64,000 nucleotides of DNA from NCBI RefSeq assembly GCF_954871325.1, contig NC_088779.1, forward strand, positions 18,292,846 through 18,356,845. Reading direction: 5' to 3'. Positions 26,201 to 38,200 of this stretch are shown here, piece after piece (the first letter of the stretch is position 1; each line of letters begins with the position of its first letter). The position numbers were made by a program, and so were the translations under genes. This stretch comes from Gordionus sp. m RMFG-2023 (lineage: Eukaryota > Nematomorpha > Gordioida > Chordodea > Parachordodidae). The notes under the pieces were generated by a model. It worked only from the letters and a program-made list of their open reading frames with translations, was not told the origin of the DNA and searched no databases.

Positions 26201-29200
26201 TTAAATGCATCAATAATATGTTATTATAATTTAGTAGATTATTCTCAATGACTTTATAAACTATCCAGAATAATTTCAATAGTAATATAATATCCTTCCA
26301 CAAACATCAAAACAGAAAAATATAATTCATATAAAATCACTTTTAAGTCTTTTGAACGTATAATCTAAAAATAATTTTTGCTCTGGGAGGGGTCCAAACC
26401 CGAAAACCACCCCCGTAGCTACGCCACTGGGTTGGATCAATTTCTGTCGAAATCATCATAGGTCCGAAAATAGTTGTACTGAATTTACAAAATACAAAAT
26501 GATAGTTCAAACTCTTACCTAAAAATTATACATCGACAAAATTTAAAATAATACACCTTTTTCTCTAAATTGATTTTAGTAAAATGATAATTTCTTATTA
26601 CAAGCCGTAAACTCCTTATCAGTTTAGAGAAAGATGAATCAAAAAGTTTAAAATGTTTTTTATAGGTTTTTTGCACTTGTTAAACATAACGGAATTCCAA
26701 ATACAAACTACCCCTTTTAATTTCAATGTCTAACTTGAATTATAACCCCTTACCCTGTGGTAAAAGGTCCTGTTTAACATTGTTTGAATTGTTAAGTGTC
26801 CTTTTATTATTGGTAGATAGATCTGGTTATAAGCAAGTATAATTATCATTAATATTTAAATTTCTTCGTATCATTAGGACTAATTATTTATTCAAACTTT
26901 TCTGTTGAAAGGCGGGGGGTGATTTTTTCAAATCCCGCATAAAATTTTTGAACTCTATAATTGTCCCATATATAATATTTCTCTATAAAATCAAGATCTA
27001 CAAATAATTCTCTACAAAATAATTCTCTACAATGTAATTTTCTACAATATAATTCTCCACAAAATAATTCTCTATAAAAGTAATTCTCTTTAAAATCATT
27101 CTCTATAAACAACATTCTCTATAAAATCATTCTCTTTGAAATCATTCTCTATAAAGGACATTCTCTATAAAACCATTCTCTATAAACGGCATTCTCTATA
27201 AAATCATTCTCTTTGAAGTCATTCTCTATAAAGGACATTCTCTATAAAATAATTCTCTTTAAAATCATTCTCTATAAATTATATTCTCTATAAAACAATT
27301 CTCTATAAATGCATTCTCTATAATTGTTTTCTCTATAAATGTTTCTCTATAAAATACATTCTCTATAATGGTTTCTCTATAAAGACGTGGAACCATTTTA
27401 TAACATAGTAAATATAATAGTAAATTTTTTAACGTAAATTTTTTATCGTAGTAAAATATTATAAATCGTTTTAACGTTATAAAAAATATATTAATTATTT
27501 TAAGGAAGTAATTTTATTTTTTTTTAGCATAGTATAAAGATTATATTAAGTTTATCTAAGAATTTTGTAAAAAAAATTTCAAGGGAAACAATGCTTCCCT
27601 TGCTTCTATGGACGCTTCGTCGCTGGTTAAATCATGAAGATATAAAGGTTTGATACCTTCAAATCCAGGAGCCGCGTCTTTCTGAAAAGATCTCACTGAT
27701 TTAAATACTTCTCCCGATGTGAAAATCGGAGAAGGGTGGTTCTTAGTTTCATTAATCATTATAACTTCCAGTGTCTGGGGATGCTTGTCTAGTAGTCTTT
27801 GGTATGACACTGCATCTACTGGAGCAAGTGTGTCAAAAGAGCTACATAATCTGAGAGCACCATTAATGTCCAAATTGTTTATTTTGTTATCGATTAGCTT
27901 CACCTTGAAATTTAAATCGTCCTGTTTTTTGTTGCTGGTATGAGTTATGATATTATGTGGTTCATAATTAGCATTATAAGATGCTTTAATATTCCTAGTG
28001 AAAGAATTACCATTCGCTGCAGGAATTTGGAAAGATTTGTGACCAAATAAAAGGAAGGCTGACCACGCATCCTTAGAAGAGAAGTTCTTTAATAGCCTAT
28101 CAATGCATTGGGCATATTTGGAAGAAACCACTTGTCTGGCACCTCTTGGAATTCTGGAGATCAAACGAAGTCAAGGAATTGGTCAATGAAGTAATTAGTG
28201 ATATGAATGTCAGGATTAGATTCGAGAATGTTTGAAGTTGGATTAGATTCGAGAATGTTTGAAGTTGGATTAGATTCGAGAATGTTTGAAGTTATAATAT
28301 CATCACAATTTGATGTAGATGGAATAGATAAATGTGTCAAAGGGTTTAAGAGGGAACTGTGAGGGATTGCTAGAAGAGAGGTGGAAGGGACAGAGCCAGG
28401 AAGGGGGCATCTTTGTCCATTCACACTATGGGCCCTTAAACGGCCATTTCCAAGTATTAATATAGAATTTCTGCATTGAGAACAGATATTTCTATCCAAC
28501 ATAATATGTGGTCTACTATTGGGTGTCATAGTTTCATCATTTTTGGATGCAGGCATTTAAGAATTATATACATTCATAATTTCAAATTAGCATATGTTGT
28601 TTATCATTTGCCATGAAAGCAGGGATTTATCAATATAATTTTATGTATTCAAACTTTCAAATTAGAAGTTGTTGTTCACCATTTGCCATGAAATCAGGGA
28701 TTTTTAAATATAATTTTATATATTCAAATTTTCAAATTAGAAGATATCAATATTGAATTTCATATATAGATATAAGAATAATCCAAAACTTTCATGATTA
28801 ATGATATTATAATTGATATTTTGTTGAATAAATAATTCTTGAGTAAATGATTACATTTTGCATATATAGACATAATAATCATAAATCAATGATTCATATT
28901 GTTGATATAATTAGATATAATTTCATATATTGATGCATTGTCCAAAACTTTCTTGATTAAAGATATTATATGAGAAAATTTTGTTGAATAAATTCTTTTG
29001 AATATTTATCATAATTGTATATTTTGTTGAATGAATAGAACACGAGTTAATTAACTTTCATCTTTCATTTTTTTAATTATGTTGGTGGAAAATTTAAATC
29101 ATGTCAAAATTTTGTATAAGAATGATCCAAAACTTTTGATTAATAATATTATAATTGGATATTTTGTTGAATAAATAATTCTTGAGTTAATGATTACATT

Positions 29201-32200
29201 TTACAAATATAGACATAATAATCATAAATCAATGATTCATATTGTTGATATAATTAGATATAATTTCATATATTGATAATTTTTTCTCGCTTTAGATATG
29301 GCGGCCATTTGTGGGAGATAGATTAGATTCTGGCAAAATTTTGAAGCTTAGATATTTTTTTTTCTAAAATCTTGATTTAGCCTTTCAATTTGGCTAATCC
29401 AGGTTTTTTAACACCTGAGTGGTAGCTTTAATTGCGCGCAATACTCTATCATTAAAAATAATATTTTCCATTAAGTAATACTATATGATCCTTAAATTTC
29501 CTGCATTAAATTTTAATCCAAGGTTACAATTAAAGTATTTATTTAATTCTCTAGAAATTTAGACTTATTTTTTAAAAAAAATTTAAAGATGCCGAGAAAC
29601 AAGACGCCATAAACTTATTTTTAGGAGCCTACGTGCCTTCCATACATTACCCTCCTGCTATATGGGAAATGACCAATGATTTTCATTTGCACAATTCGTC
29701 ACAGGCCCAATTTATAGATAACTTTGTTAACCTTTCCGAAATTCCGGCCAAAGATTCTAAAGGTTAGTAAGATTGTTATAAATTTTGTTAACACGCGTGT
29801 TTAATCATTTTTTTGATTGCATAATTAAATTTTGCATATATTTATTTATTTTTTATTATATATTAATACATTTTTACTCCACCATTTAAAGATATATAAT
29901 TATGTTTTAAAGATAGATCCTTTTGCAAATGGTATGACAAGTCCGTTTTAGAGTGTCTTCCTATGCCATACGAACAAGGTATAATCAATTTTATTTAAAG
30001 TTATTTTTTTTTAAGGTATATTTATTTAAAACCATATTATCTATCTATATTGGAGATCTGCAAACCCCAGCTTGTGTAATTTCGGCTCTTTTTAAGAATT
30101 TTTGCGTAAATTCTCCTTACGGTTCAATTTTTTCCCGGTCCGTTAAAATTATTTTCCAAAAATCAGACCCGATCCGTTAATTTTACCCGCCCCAACTTGT
30201 TAATTTTTTTGTATCTGGCCATTACATTTTTAATACATATTTCATTCCTAATTTCAATTATGGCTTACATTTATCCTACGTGGCTATCTATATCTTTCTA
30301 AAACAGCCGTTTTATCAATCAATTATGTTTCAAATCTATTATGTATTTGTAATATCATAAATAACTTGTTTTTTTGTGAATTAGATTAGACAGCCCTTAA
30401 AATACAAAAAATCAAATAGTACTAATCAAAATAATCATGAAATTCTAAAAAGTACATCAAAATTTTAATGCTCTGGCTGACATATTAAAATTTTACGAAA
30501 AACAGGGATTTGCGAGGCCCTGCCTAATTTTTTATATATAAATTTAAGATTTTAAATTTTTTGTGCACATTTCCCGGATAATTTTTTGCAAGGTCTGGTC
30601 CTGTATAAATTTTTTGAGATTTAGTCGGGCTTTCGGACGGGTCAGGCTTTGCAGATCTTTAGTCAGCATACTTTAATATCTGTAACCAACCACAGAACTT
30701 TATTTTTTTTAAACCTTAATACATAACATCCTTAATATTATAGGGTTTTAAAGTCTCTTTTGGTCGAAATTGAATAATGGTCAAGATCATATCCATAGAG
30801 GTCTTCCCGCAATCATCTTCATTTTTTTTATTAAGTCCAAAATTGATTTTAAATAGATATTTTAATATTTTTTATTTACTTGAACTCAGTGTTTTAGAAA
30901 CAAAATTAATGCTAATTACTCTTTCTTCTTTTTTCAAATGATTTTAATTTTGGATAATATTTATCAATTTGATGTTGCACCTAGATTCATAGGAACTGAT
31001 CTAGATAAAAGTTTGCCCTATTTTTTCATTACCCCTCAAACATAGTTAAGGCGAACTCGCGGCAAAATATATAAAATATGCTTGGTGTATTTTTATATAC
31101 TTCGCCGCGAATTCGCGCTAGCTCTGAATGAGGGTAATAGGTAAATAGCGGGTTCATTAATTTTTTTCTATAAAATTTTTGCACCTTTTGTTCCCCTAAA
31201 AAATTGGCTCATATAAAAATTGATTGATTGAATTGGAACCCTGTAATAATCACGGGACGATTATGATAGTTGTCAGTTTAAAAGGTTAAATATTTAAATG
31301 ATATTTTTATTTCCAACTTTCTCACTGAGTATCTTAAATTAGAATCTTATTATATGTATTTTTTTTTATTCTTTAATTTTGAAAAAAAAAATATACATAG
31401 TAAAACTCGATCCCAATGATATTCAAATCGAATATATGAAAAACTTCCACGAAAATCAAAGAATCGATTCATATTACGATTTTTATAAACCATACGAGTA
31501 TTCCAGTTTTGAAAGTCTGTTTTTCTTGAATGCAGTTAACACCATAAGGTTATTATTTTCCCTCTTTAAACAAAAATAAAATTAATAATTTAATTAATAT
31601 ATATATGAATATATCCTTTGGAGATGTACTGAAACGGGTGCGAATCTACCCCATGAAAATATATTTATAAATAAAAATTTTTTTTATATCAAATTAACAA
31701 AGTACTTACAAACAACACAAAAAAAGGTAAACGCGTAAATTTTTTTTACATAAATTTAAATAAATTTTGAATTAAGTTTACAATATATGTATAAGAGATA
31801 ATAAATATTTTTTTATAAGCTTCAGTATCTTATACCCTGACATTGAAATAAATAAAAAATTGGGTCTACTAGTGAAAAAATTGAGCAAATACATCTCAAA
31901 TATTCTCTAACCTTGTTGGAAATTTTCATTGATACCAAAATAATAATTACCCTTAAAACCGATTTATTTATATGATAAAATAAACCAAACCCCCATAGTT
32001 GTCTCTTTTAGCTATTAAAACAAGAAATTAACATTTCACATTTTAATGTCCCTCCTTTAAATACAGAGATTACATGCCCACGAATTCTAAACAATATTCT
32101 CCCTTCATTTCGAGAAGGCTTATACAACCACACCATTCGTTTTCTTTTGTTGAAATCGGGCCGGCATTAACTGTTATCGCGAAAGATAATCAGGAGACCC

Positions 32201-35200
32201 TAAATAATAATGAGACAGAATATGTTATCTTGAGTTCAACGGGCAATGATAATAACTTAGCCGTTATTAATGATAAAAAGCTGATTAAGGTATTAATTTA
32301 TATGTCATTTTTAATATCTGGGGTCAATAAAGATATATCGTCGTTGAATTGTAAATTACTAATTAGATAATTTATTATATATATATATATACAATATTTC
32401 ACGCGGAATAACTTGTAATAATAATATGAAAACGGTTTAGAATTTATGATGACAAATCGTCTTTATTTAAAGAATTTAATCAATTGGATATAAATATCTG
32501 TTACTCCACCATATTGAAAGAATAAAATAGAACGAATATGGATGAGAGTATTTAATAATAATCTCTTTTTATATATAAATATTTTGAAAGAATAATATTT
32601 AAAAGAATATATATGGTATTATTAAATAACAAATTTTATGAAGTAAAATATAACTGATATCAAATTATAATCTAAGATAGAATATATAAGGGAAATGTGC
32701 CATGAATGGCCATGTTTTTGCTTTTTTGAAAAAAAGGTATTAAAATTTATGTTTAACCAACCAAATTTTATATCAATGTGTAGCCTAAATATTAATCTTT
32801 AAAATAAAATTTGAATCAAAGTTCTATGTAAAATACTTTATGAGCTAAATGAGATTTGAAAGTTGTATTTCTGGCCAGTCAATACATACTGTATATTGAC
32901 GGCCATATACTATGTGTATTATTTAAGAATTTTATTATAAATATGAAATAATACAATGAAATACTTGTAAAAGACCTATGTTAATGTTTCTACATTTTTA
33001 GTTTTATAAAAAATTATTTATGCACTAATTTAATTAGTATTGAAATCTCAATTTATTACCACATCTATTTAATGATAATATTATAAATTAATATCTTAAT
33101 TATCATTTTACTAAACATTCTTAAGCTTGTTCATCATTCCATTTCATCAAATGTTTTGCAAGAGCTTTTCATTTAGTATGAATATGTGAATGTGCTAATT
33201 GTGGCCAATCAATACATGGCCAGTCATTACTCACCTCTCTATTATTATTAAGCGCCCTTATATGTCTATTAAATAAAGCTTTTAAAGTCTAATTTTTTGT
33301 GTGAATAATGCTAAATGCCTAAGGATAATATTTATATAAAATATCAGTAATCGAAATTAGTAATTTTTTCATCAACAAAAAAATGTGCAAAGTGATTTTT
33401 CCAGAAAGAGGTAAACAGTTTTTTATTGAATTGCTCTATTCAGTAAAAGAACTTAAGTAAAGTACATATCATAAATATACACATTTTAACCAATTTTTAG
33501 AGAAATTGGTCCAATAGATAAAAAGTTAAAGGGTGGTGGCCATTCTTCACACATGGCCATTTATGGCACATTCCCCCTATATATTATTTTTCGCTTTAAA
33601 TGAAACATTTGTCAAAAGGTAACATTAAACGTAAATGTAATTGAATCAACACAACTTTAAATATATAATGTAAAATAAAATGAACAATCAAGTTGTATCA
33701 TTACAACATGCAATATCTTCTGACTAAAATTATTTACGAATCAGATAAAATATGCTCATAATTCTGAAAATTAAAAAATATCAAATTTTACAGTAAAAAT
33801 ACTATTTTTTTAAATGAGAATAAATTGTAATATTTTTAAAAGTAACTACTATATAATTACCAAAAAAATGCAAAGTACCTAAATATGTATCGTTATAAAT
33901 CCTTTTTAATTTGGGCCAGACTTAAAAACATAAAAATTACTAAAGAAAACCGAACCTGATAAAATACTATTAACCCACACCAAGTTTATTTTTTAAATTA
34001 CTACTGAAAAAATATTGGATCATTTTCACTTTCATTGGCTTTTCAAATTTTTATAGAGCCCAAATGATCAAAATTTTTAAAATCTGGACCGGGCCTAATA
34101 ATATGAAAATATGGGCGGGACTGAGTAGTGAAAATAGATAACCAGGGCTAAAAATTTGACATTTGCAGGTCTCAATTATTTATAAACAAAATTATCTAGT
34201 TAAGTTTCTTTTTAGGATGTAGTATTATAAAAGATGACCACACGAGTGTGAATTTAAATTAATAAAGATTTCAAATCAGTAAAAAAAATTTTATCGTGTT
34301 GATTAAAAAATTAACTCTTCCAGTTCTTAAGGCTTATTTCTTAACAAAAAATCCCAAAATTTTCTATGCCTTAAGATCCACTGCTATCTTAAAATTTACC
34401 GGAGAAAATGCCATTTTTTCTATAATTTTGGGTATTTTTAATCATCTTTCTTCTAACCGTTTACGATTTCTCTTATGCCAATTTTTTTTATTTTTCTTCT
34501 CTTTTTTAATTATTTTTTTAAAAATATAATTTCATTATTTTAGCCGTTATATTTCTTCAATTCTCTATTTTTTGTCATTTTTTTTAATAATTTCATGTCT
34601 TCAATTTTTTTTTACTTTCTTTGACAATCAAATTTGTAATTAATATTTATTAGATCTGTACGCCGATGTATCAATCGACGGCGGCGGTATTTTCTAATTT
34701 TTTCATCGGCGTTCGGCGGGGACGATTTCGCCGCCGTTTACTAAATTGTCAGCGGCGGCGTTATTAAAATGAATTCATTTTATAAATCAATGTATTATAT
34801 TTTTTTATAATTTATTTAGGCGCTCTTTTCTAACTCATAGTTAATATAGTTTAATTCTTAAATTATTTCCAGTCTCACTCCAATTTAAATTTATGTATTT
34901 TCTCATTATCAGAAATAGATTAAGGAATTGCATTTTTACTCAGATCAGATAAACAACACATATTAATAATATTCTATTGATTTTTATTATAAATTGGGAA
35001 ATATAAAGTATGAAATATAATAAATCAGAATTCAGATTTAGCGAAATTATAATTGCCATGAATAAATAGTATAGATTCGTGGAACATCTGATAAAGTAGG
35101 CCCAGCCCGAACCCAACCCGGCTTAAATGGGCTTCTGGCCGGCCAATCGGATTCGGGCTGGGTCGGGCCTTCAAAATTTTTTTAAATATATTTAAATTTA

Positions 35201-38200
35201 TCAATTTTATGTTGAATTTTTTATGTAAAATAAAAATATTTGATTTTATTTATAAAAACAAGACGCCATATATCATATATCTTTTATTTTTACTAATTAT
35301 AAAAATTAATTTCTATATTTAAATAAATTCGGGCTGGGTCGGCAAAACTTTTTTAAAAAAATTTCGGGCCAAGCTTGAAAAATTAGGCCTGATGCAGATC
35401 ACTAATAAAGAAGTCCTTTTTGCATTAAGTATTAATCCAGCATAGAAAAAATTATTTCGCTGGGTGTTCTGGTTGCAAGTATAAAAAGAACCTGCCTAGA
35501 TAAATTAGCAAGTCTAGGAAGTTCCATTCGCCTTTTCTTCCAAAAGGTTAATGCATCTTTTTCTGGGATATTATGTTGGCTGAGCAAAATATGACATTCT
35601 TGATCTAAATTTATAAACTTTGCTTGGAAGGGAATGTTTAGAGCTATTTTAGCTATATAACAAATGGCTGTTTGCCCATTATCTTCAACTTGAATCTCAT
35701 TCTGTGCATCTATCATGCTCTAAATGTCTAAATAAAAATTTAGGAATTTTTTTACAGCGAATACTTTCTAGCATAATTAATATGCTGTGCCAGCGGGTAG
35801 GGCAAAATTTTAAAGTTTTTGCATTAATTAGATTGGTTGGTGCAATGCCATTTCTATTATCCGTCTCATCAGACATATCAAAATGGTCATCAAGGTATGG
35901 ATCAGAATCATCAATATCCAAGATATGACCTCTCTTATAAATTTACTGTAGACATTTACGATGCTTAGCCTCAATTTCATATTCCAAATCAGCTACTCGA
36001 TATCTGAGGACTGAAATAATTTCTTCAATTTTTTAATGAGAATATCAATTCTGGCAACTTTTTTCATCAACTGTAACCAAATTATGAAGTCTATGCCCTA
36101 AGCATAAATGATGCTCATTCCCCCAATCTGACTCTTCTTTTTACATTGACCACAGCATCAGTTTCCATTTGTATTATTTTGACTTTAATGGAACTCCTCA
36201 TCAATACTATCAATCTTAGATAATATGGTTTCCCCAGTATGCTTTTGTGTCACATTTTTAGTTGCCAAGGTAAAATTTAAATCAAAATTTTCATCTAAAT
36301 GATGAAGACTAAATGTAAATGATCGGTCCATAAATCAAAAGTGATAGAATAGAATTTTGTACCTGAATCAGTCAGATTTAAAACACGCACCTTTAAAAAT
36401 AAATAAACATCTTCGAGTGCACCCCGACTAATGGTGTCCTATTAGGCAATTCTGACGAGGAATCAATTATCTTTCTATTATTTTTATTAATCATCTTATT
36501 TAAATACCTTTAGAAAATCAGTCATCCCTTTATTGTTTATAGAAGGCATCAAAACATAATTTCGCCCTATTCGATTTCATATTTATTTTATACATTAAAA
36601 AGATATTTAAAAACATCAAAATTATTAGAGCTGGAATGAAACAATTAAAAAATTTGATTTAGTTTTCTTTTAAAACAAAGTTTTAGATAATTAATTTAAT
36701 AAATTATATAATAAGTTTATACATTAAAAAGTTCTCAAAATAGAGCTGCCAATAAACAAACTATTAGTTTTGAACTTCAAAAGAGAGCTTAATATAATTA
36801 ATTTAATAAACAATTTAAAATGAATAATTATAAACATTAATACTAACCTAAGAGCCATTTTTTATCTTTTATATTGTTGCTACAACTTGGTGTTTTGGCT
36901 TTAAACATTTTTAAACTTTGATTGATTTATTATTATTAATTTTTTCTGATATTTTATGAACATTAACTAAGTGCAGAGAATGGTTAATTGTTATATTTTT
37001 ACTAAAACATTTTATTTCATAACTAAAATATAAATTAAGTCTAAAATTAAAATAAATTACTGTGAAAATGGATTATGTTTATCCGAATCTTCCTCATCTT
37101 TTTTCCCCCAATTTTAAGCAAGGTTCACAATAAATATAATCAGGCATTATGCTTTTCTTATTTTCATTCCTCAAAATAAGATTTTCAAAGTACCTCCAGA
37201 CATAACTTGATTTATGATTAGTAGAGAGAGTTGTTATTTCTTCATTGTATATAGGGTTTAAAACGTACAAGTCATACAAATAATCAATATGCATTGTTTG
37301 TGGAAATGAAATATGATATAGGAATGAATGTAAATGATACACTATTCTATTATATATAGCAATAGAATTCAATTCATATTTTAATTTTATTAATGTTAAT
37401 ATTCAAATTTAAATAATAATTTAATATATAAATATAATTAAACAGCATTCTAAAAATTAAACACGCCACGCCGCAGCCACAAAAACTCGCCGATGATCTC
37501 AATCGGCGGCTGTTCGGCAGGAATAAAATGGCCGGGGGCGCACAGGTCTAATATTTAATATTAAACTATTTTATTATAATTATGATATAAAAACAAAAAT
37601 AATATTAAGTAAAAATTCTCTCTTTTACATTTACAAATAACACTCTTTTTTCTCCTTTATATTTTACTATTTATAATTTCTAATATCAAATTTATAATCT
37701 TCTTTATTCACTTCTCGCTCTCTCTTTTTCTCACTTTCTTTAATCAATTCATCTTCATTATTCTAACTTTGAAGACAAAATCTTTCCATTAAAAATACAT
37801 TTTCTATTGGATTCCGATATAAGCTATACGGCGTTAAATACTTTATTATATGTCCTTACCTTTCAATTTACCTTTCTCATCACAAAAATCATGTTTATCA
37901 TATTAAATTAATTTCATTTATAAGATTAAAGTAATAAATTATTTTGAAACTAAAATGAAAAGAAAAAATTGAGAAAGGATAACAAAAATAGACATGAAAT
38001 TAAAGAGAAATGTGATTGTAAAAAGTTACAAAAAATTAAGAAATTAAAACTAAAAATAACCATAAATTAAAATGGTAATCACATTTCAGGAATATTAAAA
38101 CGACAAAATTTTAGTTTCCTTATTTGATTAAAAATTTTCTTTTTTTTGATTGGACCTTTTCATTTTTGGGGAAAACCTTGAATCAAAATGGCTTTTTATA

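Larger units (their letters stand above)
21110..27387. mobile_element. MULE-bearing element with inverted TAGAGAAT arrays at both ends
   Basis: Left end CGTCTTTACAGAGAATC at 21110 and right end TTTCTCTATAAAGACG to 27387 are inverted. Behind each end sits a tandem array of a short unit (TATAGAGAATnATTTT and variants): 21110-21610 on the left, 26985-27387 inverted on the right. Between them lie a FLYWCH-MULE transposase, minisatellites, a duplicated inverted transposase tail, a fold-back element and a hAT MITE. No clean target duplication was found (caggtatcc versus tggaaccat). That the arrays are the element's termini is an inference from their orientation and from the hAT sequence resuming on both sides. 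Confidence 0.65.
18543..27625 (-). mobile_element. hAT transposon (ZMYM/TTF-type transposase) carrying a nested MULE element
   Basis: Left end CAGTGACGAAGCCTC at 18543; right end GGACGCTTCGTCGCTG to 27625, an inverted repeat. The octamer GTTAAATC is duplicated on both sides. GGGAAGCAA / TTGCTTCCC motifs recur just inside each end (18570-18610, 20895-21100, 27580-27605), as expected for subterminal transposase sites. Transposase fragments lie at 18633-20794 on the minus strand. Subtracting the nested 6.3-kb element (about 21110-27387) leaves a hAT of about 2.8 kb, a normal size. The host site is the RLE LINE. Confidence 0.88.
16480..28557 (-). mobile_element. RLE-type LINE (NeSL/Utopia-like), split by a hAT
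   Basis: One minus-strand LINE in two parts, 27634-28557 (5') and about 16480-18542 (3'), separated by a 9.1-kb hAT. Its octamer GTTAAATC is duplicated at 18535-18542 and 27626-27633. Removing the insert joins LHDL to [10 protein letters not shown] in frame. Domains in order: a CCHC-like finger (CSQC...H...C), a linker with RIPRGARQ, an RT with [33 protein letters not shown] and YIDDG, then a C-terminal CCHC and the restriction-like endonuclease core [16 protein letters not shown]. The C-terminus (ending INSISPDD) is at about 16545. There is no APE endonuclease. Several frameshifts and stops make it inactive. Confidence 0.82.
34651..37550 (-). mobile_element. hAT transposon (BED-finger type), decayed, with a nested GC-rich repeat
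   Basis: Ends TAGATCTGTACGCCGATG and the inverted GGGGCGCACAGGTCTA; flanks ATATTTAT and ATATTTAA (7/8 duplication). Both ends are unusually GC-rich with CGGCGG clusters. Transposase remains on the minus strand lie at 37094-37372, 35697-35921 and 35432-35716. The nested repeat 35097-35400 sits between the transposase C-terminus and the left end. Confidence 0.8.

Noticed and set aside
21110-27387. A clean 9-bp MULE target duplication
   Set aside because: Flanks caggtatcc and tggaaccat do not match well enough.
31379-31400. FIG4 start codon or exon start at the KKKIYI peptide
   Set aside because: The A-run before ACATAG is intronic; phase with the previous exon requires the acceptor at 31400.
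32290-32370. FIG4 exon extending to the stop near 32370
   Set aside because: The extension reads into AT-rich intron sequence; donor GTATTA after 32289 in phase 0 matches the next exon at 38223.
34296-34529. Plus-strand open frame of 77 codons in a FIG4 intron
   Set aside because: Low-complexity (Leu/Phe runs from T-rich DNA), no conserved motif, no splice fit with FIG4.
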